Positions 28,488-38,096 of a DNA stretch of 64,000 nucleotides are shown here, one piece after another (the first letter of the stretch is position 1; every line of letters starts with the position of its first letter). Origin of the DNA: an uncultured Dysgonomonas sp. (GTDB taxonomy: Bacteria > Bacteroidota > Bacteroidia > Bacteroidales > Dysgonomonadaceae); NCBI RefSeq assembly GCF_900079725.1, contig NZ_LT599032.1, forward strand, positions 2,316,253-2,380,252. The letters are read 5' to 3'. A program made the position numbers and the translations under genes. The notes below the pieces were generated by a model. It did no database searches. It was not told the origin of the DNA and saw nothing but the letters and a program-made list of their open reading frames with translations.

Positions 28488-29305
28488 TCTTTAATTTCTT
28501 TCTTTAATTTTTCATAATCATCCCTTGTCATTATAACAAGTGATTCACTCTCGCAGTCCCATATACTTACATAATATCGGGACATTACAATATGCTGCTT
28601 CCAACCGGCAAACTTTGCATAAAGCATCAGCGTACATATATCGGTGGCTGTAATAAATTCATCCGTTCCTTCTGCATGGGAATGCATTGAAGCAATAGCC
28701 TCTTGTTCATCATCAATCTTAATAGGAATCAGGTTGCGATGAAGCTTTTCTTTCTCTGTCAGATTATTATCTTTGTCGAAGACCATCAGGTAATCGTTCC
28801 CGAAAAGGACTGTACCCGTTACTTTAGGCGCTGTGAGGGCATATACGATTTTCTCTCCTCCTTTGTTTGTAGGGATCAGATTCAGACTGGTATTGTTATA
28901 TGCCTTGAACAATGTATCCTGCTGCACTTCTTCAAAAGCTTTTGTGCGGATGGTATATAACTCTTTTTCGAGGGCTTTGAAATCCCTTTCCTTAAAGTCT
29001 ATTGTGGCTGTTTCCACTATACTGATATCACCAAAAGATACAACACCCAGAACCCTCGGATTATTCCCTTTGGAAAAGACCAGGCATTTGGGTTTATTAC
29101 CATCCATAAAGGAAAAGTAGCCTCCTATCCGGTGAGGTTCTTTATAGCTTTTAGAGAATATATCTGTCCCGCTCCACGCTGCCTTTTCGAGCTGATACAG
29201 GTATTTTCCTTCTATAGTAATATCCATGGCCACTTTAGCCAGATCCAGTTGGGAGAAAGAGTTCAGTGAAACAAACAATAATATCAGGGTTACTAGTTTC
29301 TTCAT
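28484..29305 (-). CDS. exported protein with JAMM/JAB-like metal motif, in the hut operon
   Basis: 273 residues with a signal peptide (MKKLVTLILLFVSLNSFSQ). The C-terminal third contains ASMHSHAEGTDEFITATDI: His208-Ser-His210 followed 12 residues later by Asp222, close to the HxH-x7-S-x2-D pattern of JAMM/JAB hydrolases, with acidic residues (Glu200/Glu202) just upstream and a predicted alternation of strands and helix (LMLYAKFAGWKQHIVMS). JAMM relatives cleave isopeptide bonds or act as peptidases or toxin domains. The spacing is one residue off the classical motif, so activity is uncertain. The ATG overlaps the last base of the hutU stop codon (TAATG). Nothing links it directly to histidine metabolism. 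Confidence 0.75.
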   Translation of the reverse strand: MKKLVTLILLFVSLNSFSQLDLAKVAMDITIEGKYLYQLEKAAWSGTDIFSKSYKEPHRIGGYFSFMDGNKPKCLVFSKGNNPRVLGVVSFGDISIVETATIDFKERDFKALEKELYTIRTKAFEEVQQDTLFKAYNNTSLNLIPTNKGGEKIVYALTAPKVTGTVLFGNDYLMVFDKDNNLTEKEKLHRNLIPIKIDDEQEAIASMHSHAEGTDEFITATDICTLMLYAKFAGWKQHIVMSRYYVSIWDCESESLVIMTRDDYEKLKKEIKE

Positions 29306-31287
29306 TATTTACAAAGTTGCTTTATATATTCATCATCAGCCAGATAAGGCATCGTGATATGGTATTCGTCTTTATGGGATTGGTTGAACGATTCGCAGGT
29401 TTCTATTGCATTCCCGTTTCTTGCCCACGAACGGCGGGCAACTCCTCCCATTACATCCCACAACATAGATGAACGAATAATACCATCGATTCGTTCACTA
29501 CCATCGCAAACTAATCCGAATCCTCCGTTTATCGACTTGCCAATTCCGACGCCTCCTCCGTTGTGAAGTGCAACCAGACTCATGCCACGGGCGGCATTTC
29601 CGGCAAAACACTGCACAGCCATATCGGCCATTACATTACTGCCGTCTTTTATATTTGCCGTTTCGCGGAAAGGGGAATCAGTACCGCTTACATCATGATG
29701 ATCGCGACCGAGCATGATAGGCCCGACTTCACCATCGCGTACCAGCTGGTTGAATCTCAGGGCAATATTCATTCGTCCTAAAGCATCCTGATAAAGGATA
29801 CGCGCCTGTGTACCTACTACCAATTGGTTTTTCTCGGCATCGCGAATCCAGTCGTAATTGTCTTTATCCTGCCCTCTTCGTGTAGGATCTATACATTCCA
29901 TTGCCGCATGGTCGGTCTTTATCAGGTCTTCATGTTTTCCGCTCAGGCACACCCAGCGGAAAGGACCGTATCCGTAATCGAATAATTCGGGGCCCATAAT
30001 ATCCTCAACATAAGATGGCCATATAAATCCGTCTTTTTCATCTATACCGTTTTTAGAAATCTCTTTCACTCCGGCATCATATATTGCTTTCATAAAAGAA
30101 TTACCATAGTCAAAGAAATAGGTACCACGGTTCACGAGTTTACGAATCACTTCGAAATGACGCCTCAACGATTCATCCACCAACTTACGGAAAGTACCCC
30201 TGTCCTTTTTCAATAAACGTGTACGCTCCTCAAAAGATATTCCTACAGGACAATATCCCCCTTCGTATGCAGCATGACATGATGTTTGATCAGACAATAA
30301 ATCGATGTGTATCTGATTTGTCTGAGCATATTCGAGCAGATCGACAACGTTGCCAAGATAGGCGATTGAACAAGACTTACGTTCCCTTTTGGCTGTCTTA
30401 GCTAATTTAAAGGCTTCGCCCGCATCCAAAACAATATGATGCACCCAACCCTGATTATAACGGGTTTCAATCCGTGAATAATCCACCTCAGCCGTAATAG
30501 ATACCGCTCCTGCTATATCGGCAGCTTTTGGCTGAGCGCCGCTCATACCTCCGAGACCGGAAGATACAAAGAGATAGCCATTCAGGTTTTTGTTCTGCGA
30601 AATACCCAGTTTCAACCGTCCGGCATTCAGCAGCGTATTAAATGTACCATGCACAATTCCCTGAGGCCCAATATACATCCACCCTCCGGCAGTCATCTGT
30701 CCATAATTAGCGACACCCATCTGTGCGGCAACCTCCCAATCGGCTTGGTTGTCGAACATGCCGACCATCATCGAATTGGTAATGATAACACGGGGTGCAT
30801 CCGGTTTCGATTTGAACAAACCTAAAGGGTGTCCCGATTCTATAACCAGGGTTTGCTCCTGCGTCAATATCTCCAGATATTGCTTTATCAGGTGGTACTG
30901 CATCCAATTTTGACATACCTGTCCGGTTTCTCCATATGTAACCAGTTCGTAGGGATAAAGAGCTATGTCGAAACACAGATTATTATCTATCATCACCTGA
31001 AAGGCCTTTCCTTCTATACAGTTTCCTTTATACTCATCTATTGGCTTCGGATAAATATCTCCTTCAGGACGGTAGCGGTATCCGTATATACGTCCCCGGG
31101 TTTTCAATTCTTTCAGAAATTCGGGAGCTATAGCTTCATGAAGTTCATTAGGTATGTATCGTAAAGCATTCTTGAGAGCAATTTTTGTTTGGGCAGGAGT
31201 CAGTTTATATCCCCGGTCGGGAGCACGGCGTATTCCTTCAATGAAAGAGGGATATGCAGGCAGCTGGTTATTGAGTCTGATTTCCAT
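29305..31287 (-). CDS. hutU: urocanate hydratase
   Basis: 660 residues, about 100 longer than the classical 550-560-residue urocanases, as is usual in Bacteroidota relatives. A cytoplasmic NAD-dependent enzyme that hydrates urocanate to imidazolonepropionate, the second step of histidine use. Recognisable segments include VYGETGQVCQNWMQYHLI, VIITNSMMVGMFDN, QMTAGGWMYIGPQG and the glycine-rich SLVALHNGGGVGIGKSINGG (C-terminal NAD-site region). It is the first gene of the operon. A degenerate TATCTTCG (31321-31314) could be its -7 element, and a terminator (31425-31452) separates it from the upstream regulator. Confidence 0.96.
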   Translation of the reverse strand: MEIRLNNQLPAYPSFIEGIRRAPDRGYKLTPAQTKIALKNALRYIPNELHEAIAPEFLKELKTRGRIYGYRYRPEGDIYPKPIDEYKGNCIEGKAFQVMIDNNLCFDIALYPYELVTYGETGQVCQNWMQYHLIKQYLEILTQEQTLVIESGHPLGLFKSKPDAPRVIITNSMMVGMFDNQADWEVAAQMGVANYGQMTAGGWMYIGPQGIVHGTFNTLLNAGRLKLGISQNKNLNGYLFVSSGLGGMSGAQPKAADIAGAVSITAEVDYSRIETRYNQGWVHHIVLDAGEAFKLAKTAKRERKSCSIAYLGNVVDLLEYAQTNQIHIDLLSDQTSCHAAYEGGYCPVGISFEERTRLLKKDRGTFRKLVDESLRRHFEVIRKLVNRGTYFFDYGNSFMKAIYDAGVKEISKNGIDEKDGFIWPSYVEDIMGPELFDYGYGPFRWVCLSGKHEDLIKTDHAAMECIDPTRRGQDKDNYDWIRDAEKNQLVVGTQARILYQDALGRMNIALRFNQLVRDGEVGPIMLGRDHHDVSGTDSPFRETANIKDGSNVMADMAVQCFAGNAARGMSLVALHNGGGVGIGKSINGGFGLVCDGSERIDGIIRSSMLWDVMGGVARRSWARNGNAIETCESFNQSHKDEYHITMPYLADDEYIKQLCK

Positions 31288-31424
31288 GATTGTTTATTCT
31301 ATATTGTATTTTTCGAAGATAAGATTTATATTTTTCCCGATGAAAATATTTGATATATTTCTAAGCATGTTTAACGACAATTTTCATAATAAAAAAGCTC
31401 CAATTGAATATTTTAATAAAAACA

Positions 31425-31452
31425 AAGGCTGGTATCAGTAGATACCAGCCTT
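31425..31452 (-). terminator. intrinsic terminator of the regulator gene
   Basis: Perfect 12-base arms AAGGCTGGTATC and GATACCAGCCTT around a 4-base loop. On the minus strand the stem is followed by TGTTTTTATT. It lies 24 bases after the regulator stop codon and isolates the regulator from hutU. Confidence 0.8.
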
Positions 31453-31476
31453 CAAATATATCAAAACGTCAAAATA

Positions 31477-34311
31477 TCACTTGAGATTTTGTAGATATTC
31501 CGAGAGATTTATATCCCTGTCGAGATTCATCTTCTTTCGTAATCTGTATCTGTTTACCTCTACCCCACGTGTAGATATATTCAATAAAGGAGCTATCTCT
31601 TTGGTTGAAAGGTTCATATACAAGTAGGCACACAATATTTTATCATTCCGGCTCAGCCCCGGAAAGCGCTCATCCAGCAGCCTGAAGAAATCCTGATGCA
31701 CAAGGTCGAAATTGGATTTAAATACTTCAAAATCCGTATCATGTTCTATATTGCTATTGATTTGGCTTATAAGCCTTACTACCTTTTGTTTTATTATGTT
31801 TACTTCTTTCTCTTCATCTATAGATTTTGATATACTCAAGGCATTCTTTTTAACATCTTCAAGAATTTCATTTTTGCGGATTACATTTAGCATATACCCA
31901 CTGAGTTCCTGAGTTTTATATCGCAATTCAGTTTTCAGATTTTCATTCTGGAGTTCATATATTTCCTGATCTTTCAACTTGGTTTCCTCTTCATAACGCT
32001 TGGTTTGTGCTATCAATTCTTCACCTTTCTGGTATATTATCTTCTTTTGCTTACTTATTGTCTTTTTATACAGAACAAATAAGAAAATGATAATTATCAG
32101 AAAATACAATATATACGCCAGGGAAGACCTATACCATGGGGGAAAAATCATGAAGCTGACAGAGGCCGTATTTGTCGGATCCGTATTCCCATTTACAAAT
32201 GCCTTTACTTCAAACACATACTTCCCTTCTGACAAATTGGTATATTCTTTCGATGCGATGGATGAGGGCAAGCTCCATTCATCATCCACACCCCTAAGCC
32301 TGTATACATATAGTATATCTGATGTTTGCGTGAAATCTGTTGCAGCAAAATTTATCTTTATCGAATTTAAGGAATAGGGTATGGATACGAGAGAGGTAGC
32401 CTGCCCCGTACTGATAATGCTATCATTCCGGCTACTGGAAAGGCTTTTTATATAAGTCTTTATATTTTTTAGCTTATGAATATCTTTGGTTAAGTCTATC
32501 TTTATAAAGGCATTATCTACAGATATAATTGCAGATTTAGGATCGGGAAGGTAAACATTCTCATGATTAATAATCAGCTCATTAGACAGTCCCCAATTGT
32601 ATATGGAAGCATTGTAACCATTAGGCGAATATTTCCTGAATTTCAGCTTGCTGTCTGTCACAAACCATATATTCTTTAGTTTATCTACAAATAAGAACTC
32701 ATAATATCGGGGCCCTTCAAGCATGGATTCGAGTTGCGTATATTTGTCGAAGCTATCTGTGATACGGCTATATTGGTAAATTCCATCCAGTCCGCAAATA
32801 ATAAGATTATTATCAACCTTCCGGAAAAACAAATTTTCACTCGTTCTCGAATTTCCCAGTGTATATTCTTTTCTGTTGGTTATGCCATAGAATACAGAAT
32901 CGAAAGTTATCTTTTCCACTTTCTGTTTATCATTTACTAACCAGAAACTATGCGGATTTTCATCATCTTCAATGAATCCCCGACTCGAATTGTTAAAATT
33001 CTCCACCCTATGCGAAGGCACCCATCTGCCGTTTTTTTTCTCTATTATATCCAAACCGAAATAACTTCCTGCTATCAGCTTATCCTTATCCGGAGCTATC
33101 GGATGAGTTTCCCATATACCGGGTATATTTATCTTGTATGTTCCTGTAGCATCTATAACCATAATTCCATTATCTCCGGAGCAAAAAAGAGAATTATCAT
33201 ATTCCAGCATTGACCATATCTGCCCTTCCGATCCCTTTATTAATCGGCAAGTGCCATCGGGTTCCGATTTATATAATCCCTGGTTGGTACCCAGGTAAAA
33301 TTCATTTCTGTAAAGGGCCGAACAATATCCGGTGCCAATGGGAGAAACAGTCGCATAAAGGTGGCTTACGGGAGTATTCAGATCTATAAGGCCAATACCT
33401 TTGTCGAGCCCCAGCCAAAGGTTATTGTCTTTATCGAAAAATGAACTCAGAATAGTATTGTTCTTCAGGCCATTATCAAGATTATAAATTTCTTTAAATC
33501 GAGGATTCTTTAAATCGAAAAGCAGAGTTCCGCTCTGGACTGAGCCTAACGCAACCACCGAACCGAGTATAGAGGTACTGAACATCTGGTTGGCAGAGAT
33601 AAAATCATCAGCAATAGAATGTACCCGTTGTATACTATTATTATCCAGTAAATACAGGCCAAATTGAGCAGTGGTTACCAACAATCGATTCTCGTATGGA
33701 AGGATACTGACTAGCTTATGAGACAATAATGAAGAAGATGTGGATAGAAATTCCATCTTATTTTCTTTATTCAAAAAAAAGATTCCCTCTGTAGTGCCTA
33801 TATATAACTTCCCTCCTACTATACCCGAACAATCTATCTTTTTATCTATAGCTATAGTCCTTATCCCGAGACCGTCTTTATACATATGTATATGCATATC
33901 GCTGATGAAATATATAATATTATCGTTCAGTAATATTTTCCACACTTCTCCTGTCCAACCGGTAATCTTTTCTGATAAAGACTTGTATTCCAGAAATCCC
34001 ATCTCATTGGGTGCGAAGTAACCAAATTCAGAACTTCCACCTACGAATATTTTATTATTGACAATTTTTAACGAACGTAAAATCCGGTTCCTGATTGGAT
34101 ATAAAGACCAGTTAACTCCATCAAATTCAAGCAGACCGTTATTATTTGCACAGTATATCCATCCGTTTTCAGATTGATCTATCATCCAGTTCTGAGGCCC
34201 CGCCTCATACTGCCCGCGTTCGTAATTGATAACTTTTCGTTTCCATACCGGGTTTGCATAACTATATGCAGACACAAGAAAAGCTATGATAAGAATATAT
34301 ATATATTTCAT
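31477..34311 (-). CDS. membrane-spanning beta-propeller/Y_Y_Y sensor with LuxR-type DNA-binding domain
   Basis: 944 residues. A signal peptide is followed by a large periplasmic region of propeller-type repeats (for example NGWIYCANNNGLLEFDGVNW, NNLWLGLDKGIGLIDL) to about residue 640, then a Y_Y_Y-type beta-sandwich (YVYRLRGVDDEWS, LSEGKYVFEVKA). A single membrane helix follows (about 732-755), then a charged coiled coil (~760-830), and a C-terminal LuxR-family helix-turn-helix (STKEIAPLLNISTRGVEVNRY, about 895-944). There is no histidine kinase or receiver domain, so it should bind DNA directly from the membrane after sensing a periplasmic oligosaccharide. It is divergent from the beta-glucan PUL at 34920, its likely target. 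The gene is AT-rich, and its leader contains a hairpin and a (CT)n tract. Confidence 0.88.
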   Translation of the reverse strand: MKYIYILIIAFLVSAYSYANPVWKRKVINYERGQYEAGPQNWMIDQSENGWIYCANNNGLLEFDGVNWSLYPIRNRILRSLKIVNNKIFVGGSSEFGYFAPNEMGFLEYKSLSEKITGWTGEVWKILLNDNIIYFISDMHIHMYKDGLGIRTIAIDKKIDCSGIVGGKLYIGTTEGIFFLNKENKMEFLSTSSSLLSHKLVSILPYENRLLVTTAQFGLYLLDNNSIQRVHSIADDFISANQMFSTSILGSVVALGSVQSGTLLFDLKNPRFKEIYNLDNGLKNNTILSSFFDKDNNLWLGLDKGIGLIDLNTPVSHLYATVSPIGTGYCSALYRNEFYLGTNQGLYKSEPDGTCRLIKGSEGQIWSMLEYDNSLFCSGDNGIMVIDATGTYKINIPGIWETHPIAPDKDKLIAGSYFGLDIIEKKNGRWVPSHRVENFNNSSRGFIEDDENPHSFWLVNDKQKVEKITFDSVFYGITNRKEYTLGNSRTSENLFFRKVDNNLIICGLDGIYQYSRITDSFDKYTQLESMLEGPRYYEFLFVDKLKNIWFVTDSKLKFRKYSPNGYNASIYNWGLSNELIINHENVYLPDPKSAIISVDNAFIKIDLTKDIHKLKNIKTYIKSLSSSRNDSIISTGQATSLVSIPYSLNSIKINFAATDFTQTSDILYVYRLRGVDDEWSLPSSIASKEYTNLSEGKYVFEVKAFVNGNTDPTNTASVSFMIFPPWYRSSLAYILYFLIIIIFLFVLYKKTISKQKKIIYQKGEELIAQTKRYEEETKLKDQEIYELQNENLKTELRYKTQELSGYMLNVIRKNEILEDVKKNALSISKSIDEEKEVNIIKQKVVRLISQINSNIEHDTDFEVFKSNFDLVHQDFFRLLDERFPGLSRNDKILCAYLYMNLSTKEIAPLLNISTRGVEVNRYRLRKKMNLDRDINLSEYLQNLK

Positions 34312-34334
34312 GTCGATTTAAGATATATGCACAA

Positions 34335-34381
34335 AAAACCTTGTTCCAAATAATTTCTTCAACTATTTGGAATAAGGTTTT
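34335..34381 (-). terminator. long terminator-like hairpin in the regulator leader
   Basis: Arms AAAACCTTGTTCCAAATA and TATTTGGAATAAGGTTTT pair over 18 positions with one G/T-type mismatch and an 11-base loop. On the minus strand the stem runs into TTTTTTG, 24 bases before the regulator start codon. No gene ends upstream on this strand, so it may attenuate the regulator or end a short leader RNA. On the plus strand it could stop transcripts entering the PUL side. Confidence 0.65.
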
Positions 34382-34403
34382 CTGATAGTGTACAACTCGT
34401 ATT

Positions 34404-34452
<49 letters not shown>

Positions 34453-34851
34453 ACAAAAAGTATTTAATCGCCAAATTATCAGCAAATAAAATGGCAGAAC
34501 AAAATGTCGTATTATTCAATTTTTGCCTCATTAATATATAAATCGTTATTTATAGATTTGGTTACACATCTAATCATTATGACTGCCGATAGTCTGATTT
34601 AACCCTCAAAAATAGTCATAATTTGTAGTCATTGCTATTCAAAGAGATTTCCTTAAACTACTATTTGAATCCTCTCGAATCCAAATATACAATATTAATT
34701 GTTAAATAAAATACAAACAACAGAATTATTTACATAACTAGTTATTTATCAATAACAAATAAAAGTGATGTAGTAGTATTGTAGTATTCATTTATATTCA
34801 TTTTTGAGTTTTTGATGTATTAAAAAATTATAAAAAAAAATAGAAGGGAAG

Positions 34852-34859
34852 TATGTTTG
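34852..34859 (+). promoter_or_regulatory. candidate -7 element of the beta-glucan PUL promoter
   Basis: TATGTTTG fits the Bacteroidota TAnnTTTG element 60 bases before the susC start codon. No TTTG is seen at the ideal distance upstream, which would fit an activator-dependent promoter. The rest of the 608-base region 34312-34919 is AT-rich and shows no gene. Confidence 0.4.
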
Positions 34860-34919
34860 CAAAAGATTCTTGAAAAGGCTCTAAAAACTATTAATTAAAT
34901 CAACCTTAAATTAACAATC

Positions 34920-37900
34920 ATGAAGAGAGAACCCATCTTTTGGAAAATTTTATTCATTCTTCCTCTATTTCTTTTTTCTTCCTTGGCTGTATTCGGACAG
35001 ACGTCTGAAATAAAAGGAACTGTAACAGATGCAGCTACAGGAGAAACGTTAATCGGTGTATCAGTCTCCGAGAAGGGGACCACAAATGGTACTATGACCG
35101 ATCTGGACGGTCAGTATTCTATTAAAGTTCCATCCGGAGCTACGTTGATATTTACATATGTCGGATATGTAACTCAGGAAAGGCCCGCTACGGGAGGTAC
35201 AATAAATGTAGCCTTAAGTCTCACTCAACAGATGCTGGATGAAGTAGTGGTCATCGGCTATGGCGTTCAGAAAAAAAGTGTGGTTACTGCGGCAATCAGT
35301 AGCGTAAAGTCTTCTGATATCGAAAAACTGACGCCTTCTCGTATCGAAAATGTACTGAAAGGCCAGGTATCCGGTGTACAGGTTACACAAGGCTCAGGAC
35401 AACCCGGTAGTGGTTCTACTGTCCGCATACGCGGTATCGGTACTACCGGCAACAGTGATCCTCTATACATCGTGGACGGAATGGCTGTAGACGGAGGTAT
35501 CACTAATCTGAATCCTTCCGATATTGCATCAGTAGAAATATTGAAAGACGGTGCATCGGCTGCTGTATACGGATCGCGTGCAGCAAATGGTGTAGTTCTG
35601 ATAACAACCAAAACAGGAGTAGCAGGTAAACCTAAAATCAGCTATGACATGAGTTATGGATTCCAAAACCCATGGAAGAAAAAAGCGGTGCTCAACTCGG
35701 AACAGTACATGGTACTGGTTAACGAACTGTATTTAAACAATGGAGAAGCACTTCTCTACTCGTCCAAGGACATTGCCGATGCACGGGCAGGACTAACTCC
35801 GAATACCGACTGGCAGGAAGAGGTGTTCAATAAAGACGCTCCGGTACAAAATCATCAGATCAGTATCTCCGGTGGAAATGACAAAATTTCATATTATCTG
35901 TCTTTCGGTTACTTTGATCAGGAAGGTATTATCGGTGGCAACTATAATGCTTCAAATTACAAACGCTGGAGTGTTCGTAGCAACAATACTTACGAAGTAT
36001 ACAATGCGGAAAAAGAGCGCAGCTTCCTTAATAAATTGAAAATTGGCTCAAACGTAACTTATTCCCGAGGTAAAAAAATAGGGATAGGTACAAACGATGT
36101 ATTCGGAACAGTATTGGGTAGCGCAACGACTTTACCCCCTAACCTAAGCGTATATCTGTCTGAAGATGATGGAAAAGCATTACTCGAGAAACATCCGTAT
36201 GCAGTAAAAGCAAAAGACGGCCGTGTATTAAATCCCGCTCCCGCTTATTTCCAGGAAATCCGGAATCCGATCGGTTTAATGTTACGCCCGGACAAGAGCT
36301 TCGATAATGAAGACAAATTCATCGGAACGTTCTGGGGCGAATTAAATCTGTATAAAGGACTAACATTTAAAAGCAGCTATGGTTTCGACCTCGCATTCTG
36401 GGGCAATGACGGCTACAGATTCCCTTATTATCTATCGGATAACTCAGCTGCATCGAATGAAGACCCTGCCAAATCGGAAGTATGGTCGAGCATGAACCGT
36501 GGAGCTACATGGCAGATAGAAAATACGCTGAACTATAACTTCAAAATAGGAGAAGACCACTCCTTCACTATCCTTGCAGGACAATCGGCCCGGGAATATT
36601 CTGTACGTGCCGTTAGCGGTAGCGGATATGAGCATATCTCTTACGACCCTTCCATGATGGTGATCGACGCCACGCGTGGTGATGCTACAAAAGGAGGCCG
36701 CCGCAGTGGAGGTAGCGCATCCAGCACAACTCTGGCCTCTTATTTCGGGCGTTTAGATTATAACTTTGCCGAGCGCTATATGCTTCAGGCAACAGTACGT
36801 CGCGATGGTTCCGACAAATTTGGTAGTAACAACAAGTGGGGAACATTCCCATCCTTCTCTGTAGGTTGGAATGTCCTTAACGAACCGTTTATGAAAGATA
36901 TAACTCCTGAGTGGTTCCACAATATGAAGCTGAGAGGCAGTTGGGGTGTCAACGGTAATCAGAGAATCGATGCTTATGCATACATGAGTCTGATGGATGG
37001 TGGCCAAAATTACTATTTCGGAGAAAATATGTATTACGGTATAAGCAGCGGACGCCTTCCAAATCCGGACCTAAAATGGGAAGAAAGTAAACAAACCGAT
37101 ATAGGTCTCGATCTAGGCTTTCTGAGAAATTCCCTTACACTGACAGTAGACTATTACAAGAAACGCACTGTAGGTATGCTTCGCGAAAAGCCAACTCCTA
37201 GCTATGTAGGTCTACGTGCACCTTTAGCCAACTCAGGTACGATGGATAATTCCGGTTGGGAATTTGATGTGAGTTACCGTGGCGAGATACAAGACGTAAA
37301 CTTTGGCGTCAAAGCGAATGCATCTTATATGAAAAATACATTGGTGGATTACGGTAATGCCAGTGGTGAGAATTCATGGGGAGGTGTTGGTGCTGCCGGT
37401 GTTGAGAACTTTATCTATCAAAAGAACGGAATGCCTAGTCCATATTTCTACGGATATCGTACCGATGGAATATTACAGACCCAGGAAGAAGCCGATGAAT
37501 ATAACTTCAAATACGGAGAGAATGCCAAACCAGGTGATGTCCGTTTTAAAAACCTCAACGGAGATGATAAAATCGACGATGAGGACAGAGATATGATAGG
37601 TAAACCAAATCCGGACTGGACATTTGGTCTTACTCTCAATGCAGAATGGAAAGGATTTGATTTCTATGCGTTCTTCCAAGGAGTTACCGGAAATAAAATT
37701 TTTGATATCTCGAAACGTTCAGATATTCCTCGGCAAAACTTACCGTCATGGATGCTCGACAGATGGACCGGACCAGGTACTTCAAACAAGATTCCCCGCC
37801 TTGTTGCAGGAGAAGACAACCGTAACTGGCGCGCTTCAGATCTTTATATCAAAAACGGTGCATATTGCCGTTTGAAGAATATACAGTTGGGATATACTAT

Positions 37901-38087
37901 TCCGGCAGCCATTACACGAAAAGCCAGTATCGACCGCCTTCGCATATATGTAGCGGCCGAAAATCTCCTCACCTTTACCAAATACGATGGTTTTGACCCT
38001 GAGATCGGAGATGGAGATATGGGGGTTGACAAAGGCATATACCCACAAGCACGTACTATAACATTAGGTGCCAGCATTTCCTTCTAA
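34920..38087 (+). CDS. SusC-family TonB-dependent receptor of the beta-glucan PUL
   Basis: 1055 residues, complete. A signal peptide ends near VFGQ (residue 27). It is followed by the carboxypeptidase-D-like domain (IKGTVTDAATGETLIGVSV), a TonB box (LDEVVVIGYG), the plug with IRGIGTTGNSDPLYIVDG and DGASAAVYGSRAANGVV, and the beta-barrel ending ITLGASISF. It imports oligosaccharides together with the SusD encoded 9 bases downstream. Expression probably depends on the divergent membrane regulator. Its glycan is inferred from the GH16, GH30, GH3 and GH5 enzymes behind it. Confidence 0.96.
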   Translation: MKREPIFWKILFILPLFLFSSLAVFGQTSEIKGTVTDAATGETLIGVSVSEKGTTNGTMTDLDGQYSIKVPSGATLIFTYVGYVTQERPATGGTINVALSLTQQMLDEVVVIGYGVQKKSVVTAAISSVKSSDIEKLTPSRIENVLKGQVSGVQVTQGSGQPGSGSTVRIRGIGTTGNSDPLYIVDGMAVDGGITNLNPSDIASVEILKDGASAAVYGSRAANGVVLITTKTGVAGKPKISYDMSYGFQNPWKKKAVLNSEQYMVLVNELYLNNGEALLYSSKDIADARAGLTPNTDWQEEVFNKDAPVQNHQISISGGNDKISYYLSFGYFDQEGIIGGNYNASNYKRWSVRSNNTYEVYNAEKERSFLNKLKIGSNVTYSRGKKIGIGTNDVFGTVLGSATTLPPNLSVYLSEDDGKALLEKHPYAVKAKDGRVLNPAPAYFQEIRNPIGLMLRPDKSFDNEDKFIGTFWGELNLYKGLTFKSSYGFDLAFWGNDGYRFPYYLSDNSAASNEDPAKSEVWSSMNRGATWQIENTLNYNFKIGEDHSFTILAGQSAREYSVRAVSGSGYEHISYDPSMMVIDATRGDATKGGRRSGGSASSTTLASYFGRLDYNFAERYMLQATVRRDGSDKFGSNNKWGTFPSFSVGWNVLNEPFMKDITPEWFHNMKLRGSWGVNGNQRIDAYAYMSLMDGGQNYYFGENMYYGISSGRLPNPDLKWEESKQTDIGLDLGFLRNSLTLTVDYYKKRTVGMLREKPTPSYVGLRAPLANSGTMDNSGWEFDVSYRGEIQDVNFGVKANASYMKNTLVDYGNASGENSWGGVGAAGVENFIYQKNGMPSPYFYGYRTDGILQTQEEADEYNFKYGENAKPGDVRFKNLNGDDKIDDEDRDMIGKPNPDWTFGLTLNAEWKGFDFYAFFQGVTGNKIFDISKRSDIPRQNLPSWMLDRWTGPGTSNKIPRLVAGEDNRNWRASDLYIKNGAYCRLKNIQLGYTIPAAITRKASIDRLRIYVAAENLLTFTKYDGFDPEIGDGDMGVDKGIYPQARTITLGASISF

Positions 38088-38096
38088 TTAAGAACC

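Noticed and set aside
31477-34311. Hybrid two-component histidine kinase
   Set aside because: After the membrane helix there is only a coiled coil and a LuxR-type helix-turn-helix; no H-box, ATP-binding or receiver motifs are seen.
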